64,000 nt of DNA from Chitinimonas viridis. Its GTDB lineage: Bacteria > Pseudomonadota > Gammaproteobacteria > Burkholderiales > Chitinimonadaceae. The translations under genes were made by a program, and so were the position numbers. The notes beneath the pieces are model-generated. The model made no database searches. It saw only the letters and a program-made list of their open reading frames with translations, and was not told the origin of the DNA. Shown piece by piece: positions 55,600 through 64,000 of this stretch (its first letter is position 1; every line of letters starts with the position of its first letter). The DNA lies in contig NZ_JAUFPU010000019.1 in assembly GCF_030409555.1 (NCBI RefSeq), positions 62,001 through 126,000 of the forward strand. The letters are read 5' to 3'.

Positions 55600-56727
55600 A
55601 TGCAACTACGCCTGCTGGAAGGGATGCATGCCATACCGGCAGCCTCGTGGAATGCGCTGGCCGGTAAGCAGCCTTTTCTGCAGCACGCCTTTCTGGCGGC
55701 ACTGGAAGATACCGGCTGCGTAGGCGGGCAAACCGGCTGGCAGCCTATGCACGCTGTACTGGAGGATGGACACGGCCTGCAGGCGGCCATGCCGCTCTAT
55801 GCCAAGACCCATTCCTGGGGCGAGTATGTGTTTGACTGGGCCTGGGCGGATGCCAGCGAGCGCGCAGGCCTGCCTTACTATCCCAAGTTGCTGTCGGCCG
55901 TCCCTTTTACACCGGTACCCGGCAAGCGGGTGATGGCGCGAGACGACCAGAGTCGAGGCCTGTTGCTGCAAGGGGTGTTGGCCATGGCGGGGCAGGCTGG
56001 CTTTTCTGGCGTGCACTGCCTGTTTCCGGCCGAGGCAGAGGAACCCAGCCTGGCGGAAGCAGGTTTGCTGTGCCGCAGAGGCTTGCAGTTCCATTGGCTG
56101 AATCGGGGCTATGGCGATTACGAGGACTTCCTGGCTGCATTGACGCGCGATAAGCGCAAGAAGTTGCGGCAGGAGCGACGTAAGGTGCTGGATGCGGGTA
56201 TCACGGTCATACGGAAGACAGCCGGTGATATCACGCCGGCCGATTGGGCCTTTTTTGCACGCTGCTATCAACAGACCTATCTTGAGCATCGCTCCACGCC
56301 ATACCTGAATCTGGACTTCTTTGAGCGTTTGGGCGGTGTCATGGGCCAGCACTGTTTGCTGGTATTGGCCTACCAGCATGGCAAGCCCATAGCGGCGGCG
56401 CTCAATCTGTTCGATGAGCAGCGCCTGTTTGGCCGCTATTGGGGGGCGACATGCTTCGTGCCCAGTCTCCATTTTGAGCTTTGCTACCACCAGGGGATCG
56501 AGTTCGCCATCGAGCAGGGCCTGGCGGTATTCGAAGGGGGTGCCCAGGGTGAGCACAAGCTGGCGCGCGGTTTCGAGGCGGTAGAGACCCGATCCTGGCA
56601 TTGGCTGGCGCAGCCGGGCCTGGCCCAGGCCGTGGAACGTTTTCTGCTGCGTGAGGGGCAGGGCGTGCAACATTATCTCGGTGAGCTGGATGAGCGGGCG
56701 CCGTTTCGGGCAATGCCCGGCGCTTGA
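55600..56727 (+). CDS. FemAB-like/GNAT-fold protein (PF04339, formerly DUF482)
   Basis: 375 aa, no signal peptide. Matches the peptidoglycan-biosynthesis-like family: SWNALAGKQPFLQHAFLAALEDTG near the start, SWGEYVFDWAWADASERAGLPYYPKLLSAVPFTPVPG, RDKRKKLRQERRKV and the C-terminal GRYWGATCFVPSLHFELCYHQGIEFAIEQGLAVFEGGAQGEHKLARGF. The fold is that of tRNA-dependent or acyl-CoA-dependent transferases; substrate not known. It begins 12 bases after the reductase gene. Confidence 0.85.
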   Translation: MQLRLLEGMHAIPAASWNALAGKQPFLQHAFLAALEDTGCVGGQTGWQPMHAVLEDGHGLQAAMPLYAKTHSWGEYVFDWAWADASERAGLPYYPKLLSAVPFTPVPGKRVMARDDQSRGLLLQGVLAMAGQAGFSGVHCLFPAEAEEPSLAEAGLLCRRGLQFHWLNRGYGDYEDFLAALTRDKRKKLRQERRKVLDAGITVIRKTAGDITPADWAFFARCYQQTYLEHRSTPYLNLDFFERLGGVMGQHCLLVLAYQHGKPIAAALNLFDEQRLFGRYWGATCFVPSLHFELCYHQGIEFAIEQGLAVFEGGAQGEHKLARGFEAVETRSWHWLAQPGLAQAVERFLLREGQGVQHYLGELDERAPFRAMPGA

Positions 56728-56783
56728 GTTCCACCGGGGGGCTGCGTAGCATGGATGAATCAAGCGCTCGTTAGAATTGATTC

Positions 56784-57701
56784 ATGACTGCCTCTCACCT
56801 ACCCGTTACCCCACAGCAGGATTCATTGTTTGTTGCCACGCCCGATGGGGCGCGGTTGCACCTGCGCCATATCCACGCCCCGGGGGCTGGGCCTGCCGTG
56901 CTGATGGTGCATGGTGCCGTTGCCAATGCGCGTACTTTTTATAGCGATCGCGGCAAGGGCCTTGGCCCCTGGCTGGCGGCGCGTGGTTACGATGTCTATG
57001 TGCTGGATCTGCGCGGACGTGGCTTGTCCACGCCCAAGATCGGCCACGGCCATGCCCATGGACAAACCGAGAGCATCTGTGAGGATATCCCGCTGGCGCT
57101 AGAGGAAATCGTGCGCCGGCGCGGTGAATCGGTAGAGATCGCGTTGGTGGCGCACTCCTGGGGTGGGGTGTTGCTGTCGGCGTTTCTGGCCAGACAGCCC
57201 GTCTGGGCTGCCAGGATAAAAGCCAGTGTCTATCTGGGCAGCAAGCGCAGCATAAGGGTGTGGAACTGGCATCGTTGTTATGAAATCGAGTTCTTCTGGA
57301 AGCGGGCAGGGCGCTTGCTGGCTTGGTGGCAGGGCTACCTGCCTGCAGCGCGTCTGGGCATGGGGTCGGACGATGAGACCCGCAAAAGTCTGCGGCAAAG
57401 TGCTGAGTGGGTTGCAGCGGGTGTCTGGCGCGATAGCGACGACGGTTTTGACTATGCGGCTGCCTTAGCCAAAGGCGGATTGCCACCTACCCTTTACCTG
57501 ATAGGCGGGAATGACCCGGTACGCGGACATGAGCGTGATGTGCGGCGTTTTGCTGCCGAATCCGGGCCGCATGAACATGCTTTTGGCGTGCTGGCACGCA
57601 CTGCTGGTATGACCCGTGATTATGGTCATATTGACATGCTGACTCACCCCCAGGCTGAGCAGGAGGTCTACCCACAGGTGCTGGCTTGGTTGGGAAAATA
57701 A
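56784..57701 (+). CDS. Alpha/beta hydrolase 1
   Basis: 305 aa. The nucleophile elbow is AHSWGG with Ser125; the acid is probably Asp in IGGNDPVRG and the base His in DYGHIDML. An oxyanion-side HG is in MVHGAVANARTF. Substrate unknown; the helical cap (WNWHRCYEIEFFWKRAGRLLAWWQGYLPAARLG) is rich in aromatic residues, suggesting an acyl or lipid-like substrate. It follows the FemAB-like gene by 56 bases and may be cotranscribed. Confidence 0.85.
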   Translation: MTASHLPVTPQQDSLFVATPDGARLHLRHIHAPGAGPAVLMVHGAVANARTFYSDRGKGLGPWLAARGYDVYVLDLRGRGLSTPKIGHGHAHGQTESICEDIPLALEEIVRRRGESVEIALVAHSWGGVLLSAFLARQPVWAARIKASVYLGSKRSIRVWNWHRCYEIEFFWKRAGRLLAWWQGYLPAARLGMGSDDETRKSLRQSAEWVAAGVWRDSDDGFDYAAALAKGGLPPTLYLIGGNDPVRGHERDVRRFAAESGPHEHAFGVLARTAGMTRDYGHIDMLTHPQAEQEVYPQVLAWLGK

Positions 57702-57983
57702 TGATTTCCTGTTATCCACAGGGCAATCTTGGTTTAGAATGCCTGTGGCATCGTCAAGGGCGTGTTGTTGAATTCAAGTTTAATCAATAGTTTACGATTA
57801 ATACTTGAGGTTTTTTCTACTTAGGTTGACGCGCTCTGGCTTGAAAATTAACATGCACTTATATTCCAATGAAATGCTTATCGCATAAGGCGTGAGTGTT
57901 TTGGTGGTTGGCTGAGACAGCATGTGTAAAAATTTGGCGGTGCTACCATGGATAGGCACCGCCCATGCGCATGGGGACAAGCG
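57702..57983 (+). promoter_or_regulatory. AT-rich promoter region of the DUF1631 gene
   Basis: 282 bases without a gene and much more AT-rich than its neighbours between 57760 and 57900. A possible sigma-70 promoter is TTGACG (57826-57831), 17 bases, TAACAT (57849-57854). Confidence 0.4.
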
Positions 57984-60509
57984 ATGAGTGCGGCCGGATT
58001 GTATTTTTCACCCGAAACCAAGCAGGGTACGACCGATGGTCGTCCCGCCGGTGCGACGCGCCCGAGCACAATGACACCTAAGCCAGAATCTCTAAGCATG
58101 CTGAACTCCTGTCGCGATCTCGCAGCTGATCTGCTGTCGAAGTCGCTGACCACCATGCTCGACAAGATCGAGGAGTCGCTGTTCGAGCTGGCCGACAAGG
58201 CGCTGGATCGCGATAGCTACAACCTCTACATGGAAGCGCGCGGGCAGGCTCAATCCAAGCGCTCCGAGATTGAGGCGGAGTTTCGCCGGCGTTTTGTTGA
58301 AGGCTTCAATCGCACGCTGACTGGCAAGCAGGAGAACGCCAGCTTCGACAAGGTCGACTTCGACAACCTGGAACTCTCGCTGGTTGGTCATGACGACTAC
58401 GAAGAGGATCTGGCTGCCACCAATATCGCTAGCAAGCTCAAGTCCAAGCTGGGCGATGAGCTCAATGCCCTGAATTTCCGCATGGGCCACCTCATGCAGC
58501 TGCCCGAGGCCAGCCGCGACGATCACCCCATGAGCCCGCAGGCGGTGGTGGATGCATTCCGCAGCGCCTGCATGAAAATCGAATCCGACCTCAATGTACG
58601 CCTGCTGGTGCTCAAACAGTTCGAGCAGATGGCGGCCGAGAATGTGCCGAATGTCTACCAGAACCTGAATCGCTTCCTGGTAGACCGCAATATCCTGCCA
58701 GTCCTACCCAAGGCAGGCTTCCGCCGCCGCGCCGGTGGCGCACCGCGCCGCCCAGCTACGCAGGTAGAGCAGGGCGGCCACGGCATGGAGGCAGGCATGA
58801 TGCAGGGCGATGCCGGTATGGGCGGCTATGCCTCGCAGATGGGTTTTGGTACGGGCGGCTTTGCCCCGGCACAGGCTGCGGGCGGCATGGACCTGCCGGC
58901 CTACGCGGTTGGCAACGAGCATGAGCTGATTTCCTCGCTGCAGCAGCTGCTTGCCTTCAATCAGGCCATGCAGGGCTTGCCCCAGGTGGCTGCGCCGGCC
59001 ATGGGCATGGCTCTGCCGGCAGCTGGTATGCCAGAGCAGCAGATGCTGCCGGCTGCACCCATGTTCATGAGCAGTGTGGGCCAGAGCTTTCTGGATGCGC
59101 TGAACCTGCTGCAACAAGGCCGGGTAGATGGCACCCTGGCGGATACCGGCGACCTGGATGCCCAGGCCCTGACAGCCGGTACTGCCAATGTGCTGCACCA
59201 GATCAAGACTACCAGCCTGGCTTCCTCGCTGGGGCATGTCGACGCCATGACTATCGATATCGTGGCCATGCTGTTCGACAATCTGTTTGATGACCGCAAT
59301 ATCCCCGCGCCGATGAAGGCGCTGATTGGCCGCCTGCAGATACCGGTACTCAAGGTGGCCATGCTGGACACCAAGTTCTTTGCCCGCAAGCAGCATCCTA
59401 CCCGCAAGCTGCTGGATGCCTTGGCGCAAGCCGCGTTGGGATGGGAAGAGAGCGACGGTCTGGATGACCGGCTGTACAAGAAGTTGTCCGATATCGTCGA
59501 GCGCATCGTGCAGGAGTTCGACGAGAACATCTCGCTGTTTGATGAGGCGCTGACCGAGCTGGAAGGATTCCTGGCCGAGGAAGAAGTGCTGGCAGAATCC
59601 AGCGCCGAGGCGGCCACCGCGCAACTGATAGAGGCTGAAAAGGCAGAACTGGCCAGCAAGCAGGCCGAAGTGGCCATTAGCCAGCTGCTGGCAAGTTCCG
59701 TCGACATGCCGGAGCTGCTGCGTAATTTCGCCGACCAGCAATGGCGCGAGGTGCTGCGCTATGCTGCGCTGAACAACGAGACTCAGCCCGAAGCCTGGCC
59801 TGATGCCATCAAGGCCATGGAAGACCTGATCTGGAGCATACAGCCGAAGATCGGCGTCGAAGAGCGTTTGCGCCTCGTGAACCTGCTGCCCAAGCTGCTC
59901 AAGCGTCTGGAGCGCGGCACGGAAGAAGCCGGTGTGGACCGTGCCAAGCGTGAGGCATTCTTTGCCGAACTGGTGCATTGCCACGCTCATGCCATCAAAT
60001 CTGGTCTCAAGCAGGCTGAGCCCGTGCCTATGCCTGTGCCAGACGTAGCAGGTGTTGCCCCTGCGCCAGCACCAGTGTTGGCCCCGCTGGAGATCGCAGC
60101 ACCGGCGCCAGCAGTTGCCGTCAACCTGAGTGATCTGGCCGATCTGCCCGTACTGGATATCGGCCCGGCTGATGGCGGCTTCCAGATTACCGATGCGAAC
60201 TGGGATAGCGGGCTGGATAAATACCGTGATTACGATGACGTGGTGGCCAACCAGCTCAAGCGTGGCGCCTGGGTGGAGTTCCGCCAGGATGACGGCAGCC
60301 TGAGCCGCGCCAAGCTGGCCTGGGTAAGCCCGCGCAAGAGCCGCTACCTGTTTACCAACCGCCAGGGCGAGAATGGTCTGGAGTTCACGCTGATGGAATT
60401 GATAGCCTTGTTCAAGCGCGGCGATGCCAGCCTGATCGAGAGCGGCCCATCGGTGGAGCGTGCTGTCAGCGACATGATCGACATGCTGCAGACCCAGCAA
60501 GCAGCTTGA
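57984..60509 (+). CDS. DUF1631 family large cytoplasmic protein
   Basis: 841 aa, no signal or membrane segment. N-terminal LNSCRDLAADLLSKSLTTMLDKIEESLFELADKALDRDSYNLYMEARGQAQSKRSEIEAEFRRRF and LELSLVGHDDYEEDLAATNIASKLKSKLGDEL are typical of DUF1631. Alanine/methionine/glycine-rich linkers (about 265-370) separate helical blocks. The C-terminal 90 residues (LKRGAWVEFRQDDGSLSRAKLAWVSPRKSRYLFTNRQGENGLEFTLMELI) resemble a PilZ-like beta barrel. Role unknown; PilZ-like ends hint at c-di-GMP binding, but the R-xxx-R signature is not evident. ATG 57984 has GGGGA upstream. A terminator follows. Confidence 0.86.
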   Translation: MSAAGLYFSPETKQGTTDGRPAGATRPSTMTPKPESLSMLNSCRDLAADLLSKSLTTMLDKIEESLFELADKALDRDSYNLYMEARGQAQSKRSEIEAEFRRRFVEGFNRTLTGKQENASFDKVDFDNLELSLVGHDDYEEDLAATNIASKLKSKLGDELNALNFRMGHLMQLPEASRDDHPMSPQAVVDAFRSACMKIESDLNVRLLVLKQFEQMAAENVPNVYQNLNRFLVDRNILPVLPKAGFRRRAGGAPRRPATQVEQGGHGMEAGMMQGDAGMGGYASQMGFGTGGFAPAQAAGGMDLPAYAVGNEHELISSLQQLLAFNQAMQGLPQVAAPAMGMALPAAGMPEQQMLPAAPMFMSSVGQSFLDALNLLQQGRVDGTLADTGDLDAQALTAGTANVLHQIKTTSLASSLGHVDAMTIDIVAMLFDNLFDDRNIPAPMKALIGRLQIPVLKVAMLDTKFFARKQHPTRKLLDALAQAALGWEESDGLDDRLYKKLSDIVERIVQEFDENISLFDEALTELEGFLAEEEVLAESSAEAATAQLIEAEKAELASKQAEVAISQLLASSVDMPELLRNFADQQWREVLRYAALNNETQPEAWPDAIKAMEDLIWSIQPKIGVEERLRLVNLLPKLLKRLERGTEEAGVDRAKREAFFAELVHCHAHAIKSGLKQAEPVPMPVPDVAGVAPAPAPVLAPLEIAAPAPAVAVNLSDLADLPVLDIGPADGGFQITDANWDSGLDKYRDYDDVVANQLKRGAWVEFRQDDGSLSRAKLAWVSPRKSRYLFTNRQGENGLEFTLMELIALFKRGDASLIESGPSVERAVSDMIDMLQTQQAA

Positions 60510-60530
60510 ACCAGCAGACCCTCCGCCGAC

Positions 60531-60557
60531 TGCCCGCCTTATGGCGGGCATTTTTTT
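60531..60557 (+). terminator. Terminator of the DUF1631 gene
   Basis: TGCCCGCC / GGCGGGCA stem with TTAT loop and seven Ts, 22 bases after the stop codon. Confidence 0.92.
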
Positions 60558-60672
60558 GCGGGTGCTTCCCGAAACCGCACTTTCATCGCAGTATGGTCGT
60601 GCTTCCTGACAAGCCGTGGCTTGTAGACGCGTCCTTTGAACGGGCTTTTACGACCTGACTGGAGACGAATTC

Positions 60673-61557
60673 ATGTACCAGCCTTTGTATCCTGCCCGGC
60701 AGCAGTATCAGCGTTTGCGAGGCGTGGACTATCGCTTGCTGCGCTGGGGGCAAGCCGGTGCGCAGCCTTTGTTATTGCTGCACGGCTGGATGGATAGTGC
60801 CGAGACTTTTCAGTTCATGCTGGACGCGGCACCCGCTACCCTGCGCAACTACGATGTGATTGCACCGGATTGGCGAGGGTTTGGGCTAAGCAGCTGGGCC
60901 AGCGAGGGATATTACTTTCCGGACTACCTGGCCGATCTGGATACCTTGCTGGGATGGCTGGCGCCAGCTGGGCCAGTTGCCCTGCTGGGCCACAGCATGG
61001 GCGGTATCGTGGCGGGGTTGTACGCGGGCATACGGCCAGAGCGGGTAGGCAAGCTGATATCGCTGGAAGGGTTTGGCCTGCCAGCTACCCAGCCCGAGCA
61101 GGCGCCAGCACGTTATCGGCGCTGGCTAGATGAGCAGGCAGCGGGAGCGAGCTGGGGTAGCTTGGCTGGCATGGAAGAGATGGCTGCGCGCCTGCAGAAG
61201 ACCCATGCCAAGCTGGATGGCGACCAGGCTGCCTGGCTTGCGGCGGCACTCACGGCCAGGAGCGATGAGGGTTGGCGCTATCGGGCCGATCCCAGGCATC
61301 GCTGGGTCAACCCGGTGCTGTACCGGCTGGAGGAGGCCATGGCCTGCTGGCGCGAGGTGAGCGCTGACACTTTGTGGTTGGCCGGCGACGAAGCCAAGCT
61401 GCTCTCGTGGCTGGGAGAGACGACCGAGCAGTTTGCGTTGCGGCGAGCCTGTATCGCTCGCCTGCAATACCAGGTGTTGCCCGGCTGTGGCCACAACCTG
61501 CATCATGACGCACCGGCCCTGGTGGCACAGCGCGTGGCAGACTTCCTGGCTCAGTGA
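60673..61557 (+). CDS. Alpha/beta hydrolase 2
   Basis: 294 aa. HGWMDSAETFQFML supplies the oxyanion side; the nucleophile is Ser108 in LLGHSMGGIVAGLYAGIRPERVGKLISLEGFGL; the base is His in LPGCGHNLHHDAP and an acid probably in WLAGDEAKLL. The sequence resembles serine hydrolases of the MEST/SERHL type. Its final seven bases overlap the end of a small convergent gene. Confidence 0.87.
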   Translation: MYQPLYPARQQYQRLRGVDYRLLRWGQAGAQPLLLLHGWMDSAETFQFMLDAAPATLRNYDVIAPDWRGFGLSSWASEGYYFPDYLADLDTLLGWLAPAGPVALLGHSMGGIVAGLYAGIRPERVGKLISLEGFGLPATQPEQAPARYRRWLDEQAAGASWGSLAGMEEMAARLQKTHAKLDGDQAAWLAAALTARSDEGWRYRADPRHRWVNPVLYRLEEAMACWREVSADTLWLAGDEAKLLSWLGETTEQFALRRACIARLQYQVLPGCGHNLHHDAPALVAQRVADFLAQ

Positions 61558-61745
61558 TACTTGGCCGGGAGATAGACTGGCGAGCCGGGCTGCAACTGAT
61601 GGTACTGGGGCAAGCTGATGCCGGCATCATGCGTGATCTCAGCATGCCGTTCGGCACGTAGGCTGACCGTCGGTGCATCGGTATCGCGGAACAGCGCTTC
61701 CAACTGATGCACCAGCGATTGGAACAGGGCGGGAGTGGGTATCAT
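61551..61745 (-). CDS. Small protein of unknown function (64 aa)
   Basis: Encodes a protein beginning MIPTPALFQSLVHQLEALF and ending PVYLPAKYH. A very good ribosome-binding site (GAAAGGAG, seven bases before the ATG) argues that it is real. No signal or membrane segment. I do not recognise a family. It overlaps the 3' end of the hydrolase gene by seven bases, tail to tail. A longer frame back to 62057 lacks coding character. Confidence 0.72.
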   Translation of the reverse strand: MIPTPALFQSLVHQLEALFRDTDAPTVSLRAERHAEITHDAGISLPQYHQLQPGSPVYLPAKYH

Positions 61746-62163
61746 GACAACGCTCCTTTCAAGCAATGTACGTCTTGTGAACGTAAAGTCATGATGGCGT
61801 GTAGTTTGCTGCGGTGCAACAACAAAACGCAGACTGAGCAATAATCCCATCACGCCTGAAAGAATCGGAATAAATGCTCTAGGCTTTGGCTTGCAGGGGT
61901 TTTGTCTGGGAATTGAAAAGCAGCCGGTTCTAGTGGCTGTCTCTGTGCATATTGCGATGCAGCATGATGCGCAATTGAGATGCTGGCGAGTGCCAGCAAG
62001 GCGCCCTCCACGCACCGTGCAACCTGAGCTTCCGTTGCAGCGGTGAGGGGGAATCAATCAGCGGAGAGCCTACACTTCGGGCTGCTGATGTTTAGCGCCA
62101 GGGGCCCACTGGTGCCCACTCAGGCGTCACCGCCCATCAATGGCTGGAGTTCATACCCGGTGC
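61746..62163. other. 418-base region between the small gene and serB
   Basis: The left part should carry the promoter of the 64-aa gene (reading left); it contains AT-rich stretches around 61770-61900. The right part lies after the serB stop and shows no clear terminator hairpin with a T-run. No ORF here looks real. Confidence 0.45.
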
Positions 62164-63018
62164 TCAGTCGAAATAGGCCAGCATGCCATCCAGGCCGGTA
62201 TGGTCGAGCGCGTAGTTTGCCTGGGCTTTTACCAGGGGCTTGGCGTGGCAGGCGATGCCATAGCCCGCCACGGCCAGCATTTTCAGATCATTGGCGCCAT
62301 CGCCCATGGCCACAACCTGATCGGGTCGCAAGCCCAGTTCCTCACGCATCCTGATCAGTTCATCGGCCTTGGACTGGGCATCGATGATGTCGCCAACGAT
62401 ACGCCCGGTCAGCTTGCCATCGTCTACTTCCAGCACGTTGGCGATGGTGCGCGTCAGGTTCAGCCGGGGCTTGAGCTTGTCGGTAAAGAAGGTAAAACCG
62501 CCGGATATCAGCAGCGTCTTGCCGCCTGCGGCCTGCACCGCCCGCAACATGGTCTCTGCACCAGGCATCAACTGCAGGCGCTGCTCGTAAACCGCATCCA
62601 GTGCTGTCTGGGGCAGGCCAGCCAGCAGGGCTACACGCTCGGTCAGGCTTTGCCGAAAATCCAGTTCTCCACGCATGGATCGTTCGGTAATGGCCGCAAC
62701 CTGGGGCTTGATGCCCTGCATGTCGGCAATCTCGTCTATGCACTCGATGGTGATCAGGGTCGAATCCATGTCCATGACCACCAGGCCGATATCCGCCAGG
62801 CGGGCCGAGGCCGGTATGAAGGCATGGTCGTAACCGGCCTCGGCACAGAAGGCTGCCACGTAGTCCTGGCTGGCGATGTCGGCGCGAGCGAGTTTGAAAG
62901 CCTGATGACCTAGGGCGCCAGGACGGACCGCGCTGATCTGATCGGCGCTAGCCAGCTGTGCCAGTCGCTTGAGGTTCTGGGTGGCGATTTCCGGGGCCTG
63001 GATGATGAGCTTGTGCAT
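62164..63018 (-). CDS. serB: Phosphoserine phosphatase
   Basis: 284-aa HAD-family enzyme, last step of serine synthesis. The N-terminal 85 residues are an ACT-like regulatory part. The HAD motif I is VVMDMDSTLI (nucleophile is the first Asp), with CIDEIADM, motif II in LLISGGFTFF, and MGDGANDLKML as motif III/IV. The ATG at 63018 is chosen because it is seven bases after the lolD stop and matches SerB N-termini; no clear ribosome-binding site. It is cotranscribed with lolD. Confidence 0.94.
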   Translation of the reverse strand: MHKLIIQAPEIATQNLKRLAQLASADQISAVRPGALGHQAFKLARADIASQDYVAAFCAEAGYDHAFIPASARLADIGLVVMDMDSTLITIECIDEIADMQGIKPQVAAITERSMRGELDFRQSLTERVALLAGLPQTALDAVYEQRLQLMPGAETMLRAVQAAGGKTLLISGGFTFFTDKLKPRLNLTRTIANVLEVDDGKLTGRIVGDIIDAQSKADELIRMREELGLRPDQVVAMGDGANDLKMLAVAGYGIACHAKPLVKAQANYALDHTGLDGMLAYFD

Positions 63019-63025
63019 GGCAGGT

Positions 63026-63739
63026 TCAGGTGGTCTTGAGCAGGCGTGATCTGTCGGAGGCGGCATCGGCCCTGGCCAGTTTGCCGTCGTTCAAGGTAAG
63101 TACCCGGCCGGTGCGGGCAGCCAATTCCATGTCATGGGTGACGATGACAAGGGCCGTGCCCAGCCTGTCGTTGAGGCTAAGCATCAACTCATACACGGCG
63201 TTGGCCGTGTGTCGGTCGAGATTGCCCGTGGGCTCATCGGCCAGCAGGCATAGCGGGTCGGTCACCAGGGCGCGTGCGATGGCGGCACGCTGGCGCTCTC
63301 CACCCGATAGCTCGCCCGGCTTGTGTTTGAGTCTGTGGCCCAGGCCTACTTGTTCCAGCATGGTCGCCGCTTTGGCTTCTGCATCCTTGTGTGGCATGCG
63401 TCGTATCAGCAGGGGCATGGCGACATTTTCCAGCGCGCTGAACTCGGGCAGCAGGTGGTGGAACTGGTAGACAAAGCCCAGCAAGCGATTGCGCAAGGCA
63501 CTGCGTGCCGATTCACCCAGGCTGAACGGGTCTTGCCCATCGACATTGAGCGTGCCTGTAGAAGGGGTATCCAGCGTGCCTAGCAGATGCAACAAGGTAC
63601 TCTTGCCCGAGCCGGAGCTCCCTACAATGGCCAGCTTCTCGCCACGCTCTACCTGCAGATCAATGCCGTTGAGTACGGGCACTTCCAGGTCGGGATAGGT
63701 CTTGCCCAGGCCTTGGGCCAGCAATATGGGACTATTCAT
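63026..63739 (-). CDS. lolD: LolD, lipoprotein-releasing ABC ATPase
   Basis: 237 aa. Walker A GSSGSGKS at 40-47, Q-loop in [24 protein letters not shown] (a LolD hallmark), signature [15 protein letters not shown], Walker [13 protein letters not shown] and switch VTHDME. It drives LolC/E to hand outer-membrane lipoproteins to LolA. The ATG at 63739 follows family starts and overlaps the end of the upstream permease gene by eight bases. Confidence 0.95.
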   Translation of the reverse strand: MNSPILLAQGLGKTYPDLEVPVLNGIDLQVERGEKLAIVGSSGSGKSTLLHLLGTLDTPSTGTLNVDGQDPFSLGESARSALRNRLLGFVYQFHHLLPEFSALENVAMPLLIRRMPHKDAEAKAATMLEQVGLGHRLKHKPGELSGGERQRAAIARALVTDPLCLLADEPTGNLDRHTANAVYELMLSLNDRLGTALVIVTHDMELAARTGRVLTLNDGKLARADAASDRSRLLKTT

Positions 63740-64000
63740 AGCGCAAGGCCTCCGCCGGGTTGATGCGGGCAGCACGCCAGCTGGGGTAGAGCGTTGCCAG
63801 GAAGGCCAGTACCAGCGATACCGTACCGACAAACACGACGTCTCCGACCAGCACTTCGCTGGGGACTGACGAGATCAGATATACCTGCGGCGAGAGTATC
63901 TTGAAGTTCAGCAGGCCCTCAAAGAAGCTGACCACAGCGCCAACGTTATAGGCCAGCAGCGTACCGCACAATACGCCTACCAGCGTACCGACTATGCCTA
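63732..64000 (-). CDS. lolC: LolC/LolE permease, C-terminal part (runs off the window)
   Basis: The minus-strand frame is open to the window edge. It begins [20 protein letters not shown], a transmembrane helix, and ends [27 protein letters not shown], the standard LolC/E and FtsX-like C-terminus. Stop TAG at 63732-63734. Which of LolC or LolE cannot be said from the tail; the position before lolD favours a LolC or fused LolC/E protein. Confidence 0.9.
   Translation of the reverse strand, partial: GIVGTLVGVLCGTLLAYNVGAVVSFFEGLLNFKILSPQVYLISSVPSEVLVGDVVFVGTVSLVLAFLATLYPSWRAARINPAEALRYE

Noticed and set aside
58704-60551. 615-aa open frame opposite the DUF1631 gene
   Set aside because: It mirrors the codon bias of the plus-strand gene, is rich in His/Gln/Arg and matches no family; a shadow frame.
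61551-62057. Longer version (168 aa) of the small 64-aa gene
   Set aside because: The extra 104 residues are Arg/Cys/His-rich and non-coding in character; the strong ribosome-binding site marks the internal ATG.

Overview
The window looks like chromosomal DNA of a betaproteobacterium. The evidence is high GC, a GspA/GspB pair, a DUF1631 protein, LolCDE-SerB order, tryptophan 2,3-dioxygenase, a PhoX phosphatase and many beta-type signalling proteins. A Neisseriales-like relative (Chitinibacteraceae or Chromobacteriaceae) is plausible, but the sequence alone does not settle it. I saw no rRNA, tRNA, CRISPR array, prophage or transposase gene. Genes are dense, mostly single copy and housekeeping or sensory in character. 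A family of palindromic repeats is scattered between them.

Layout. 1-3930: tail of a chemotaxis receptor, a DUF1294 protein, then modE diverging from modABC across a perfect 17-bp inverted repeat. 3972-8387 (minus): a D-2-hydroxyacid dehydrogenase, a DUF2189 membrane protein, an FKBP isomerase and a Tat-exported PhoX phosphatase. 8950-12038 (plus): an RCC1-repeat lipoprotein followed at once by a secreted subtilase. 12116-17201: M1 aminopeptidase, DUF4197 protein, methylglyoxal synthase and CorA. 17584-23808 (minus): a four-gene signalling operon with a pterin-binding-fold periplasmic protein, a hybrid kinase with Hpt, a REC-HD-GYP regulator and a double-REC protein whose kinase core is decayed. 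24126-32949 (plus): kynA, two tandem degenerate HD-GYP proteins, a kynureninase-like gene, two tandem MFS exporters and an EamA exporter. 33032-36416: tldD-tldE and msrA. 36560-40157 (minus): a secreted unknown and a large VIT/DUF2135 protein. 40480-43919: a FliD_C-like protein, then gspA-gspB. 44118-49788 (minus): di-heme cytochrome c peroxidase, a small-periplasmic-protein/kinase/regulator operon, and polyphosphate:AMP phosphotransferase. 50041-57701: a solute-binding-like protein, rimO, an oxidative-stress block (oxyR, rubrerythrin, rubredoxin, rubredoxin reductase), a FemAB-like protein and a hydrolase. 57984-64000: the DUF1631 protein, a second hydrolase, a 64-aa gene, serB, lolD and the end of lolC/E.

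How parts work together. ModE and modABC form an autoregulated molybdate uptake unit. OxyR sits next to a rubrerythrin peroxide-reduction chain, with ATAG-N7-CTAT sites between them. The OmpR-family regulator at 45.7-46.4 kb probably controls both its own operon and the adjacent peroxidase, because both promoters carry the same 11-bp-spaced direct repeat about 61 bp before the start codon. The palindromic repeats have inverted ends starting GAGCCTGTTCAA and TNA-type flanks. Two sit on stop codons (TGA, TAA) so that the gene is left intact, which points to IS5-type MITEs.
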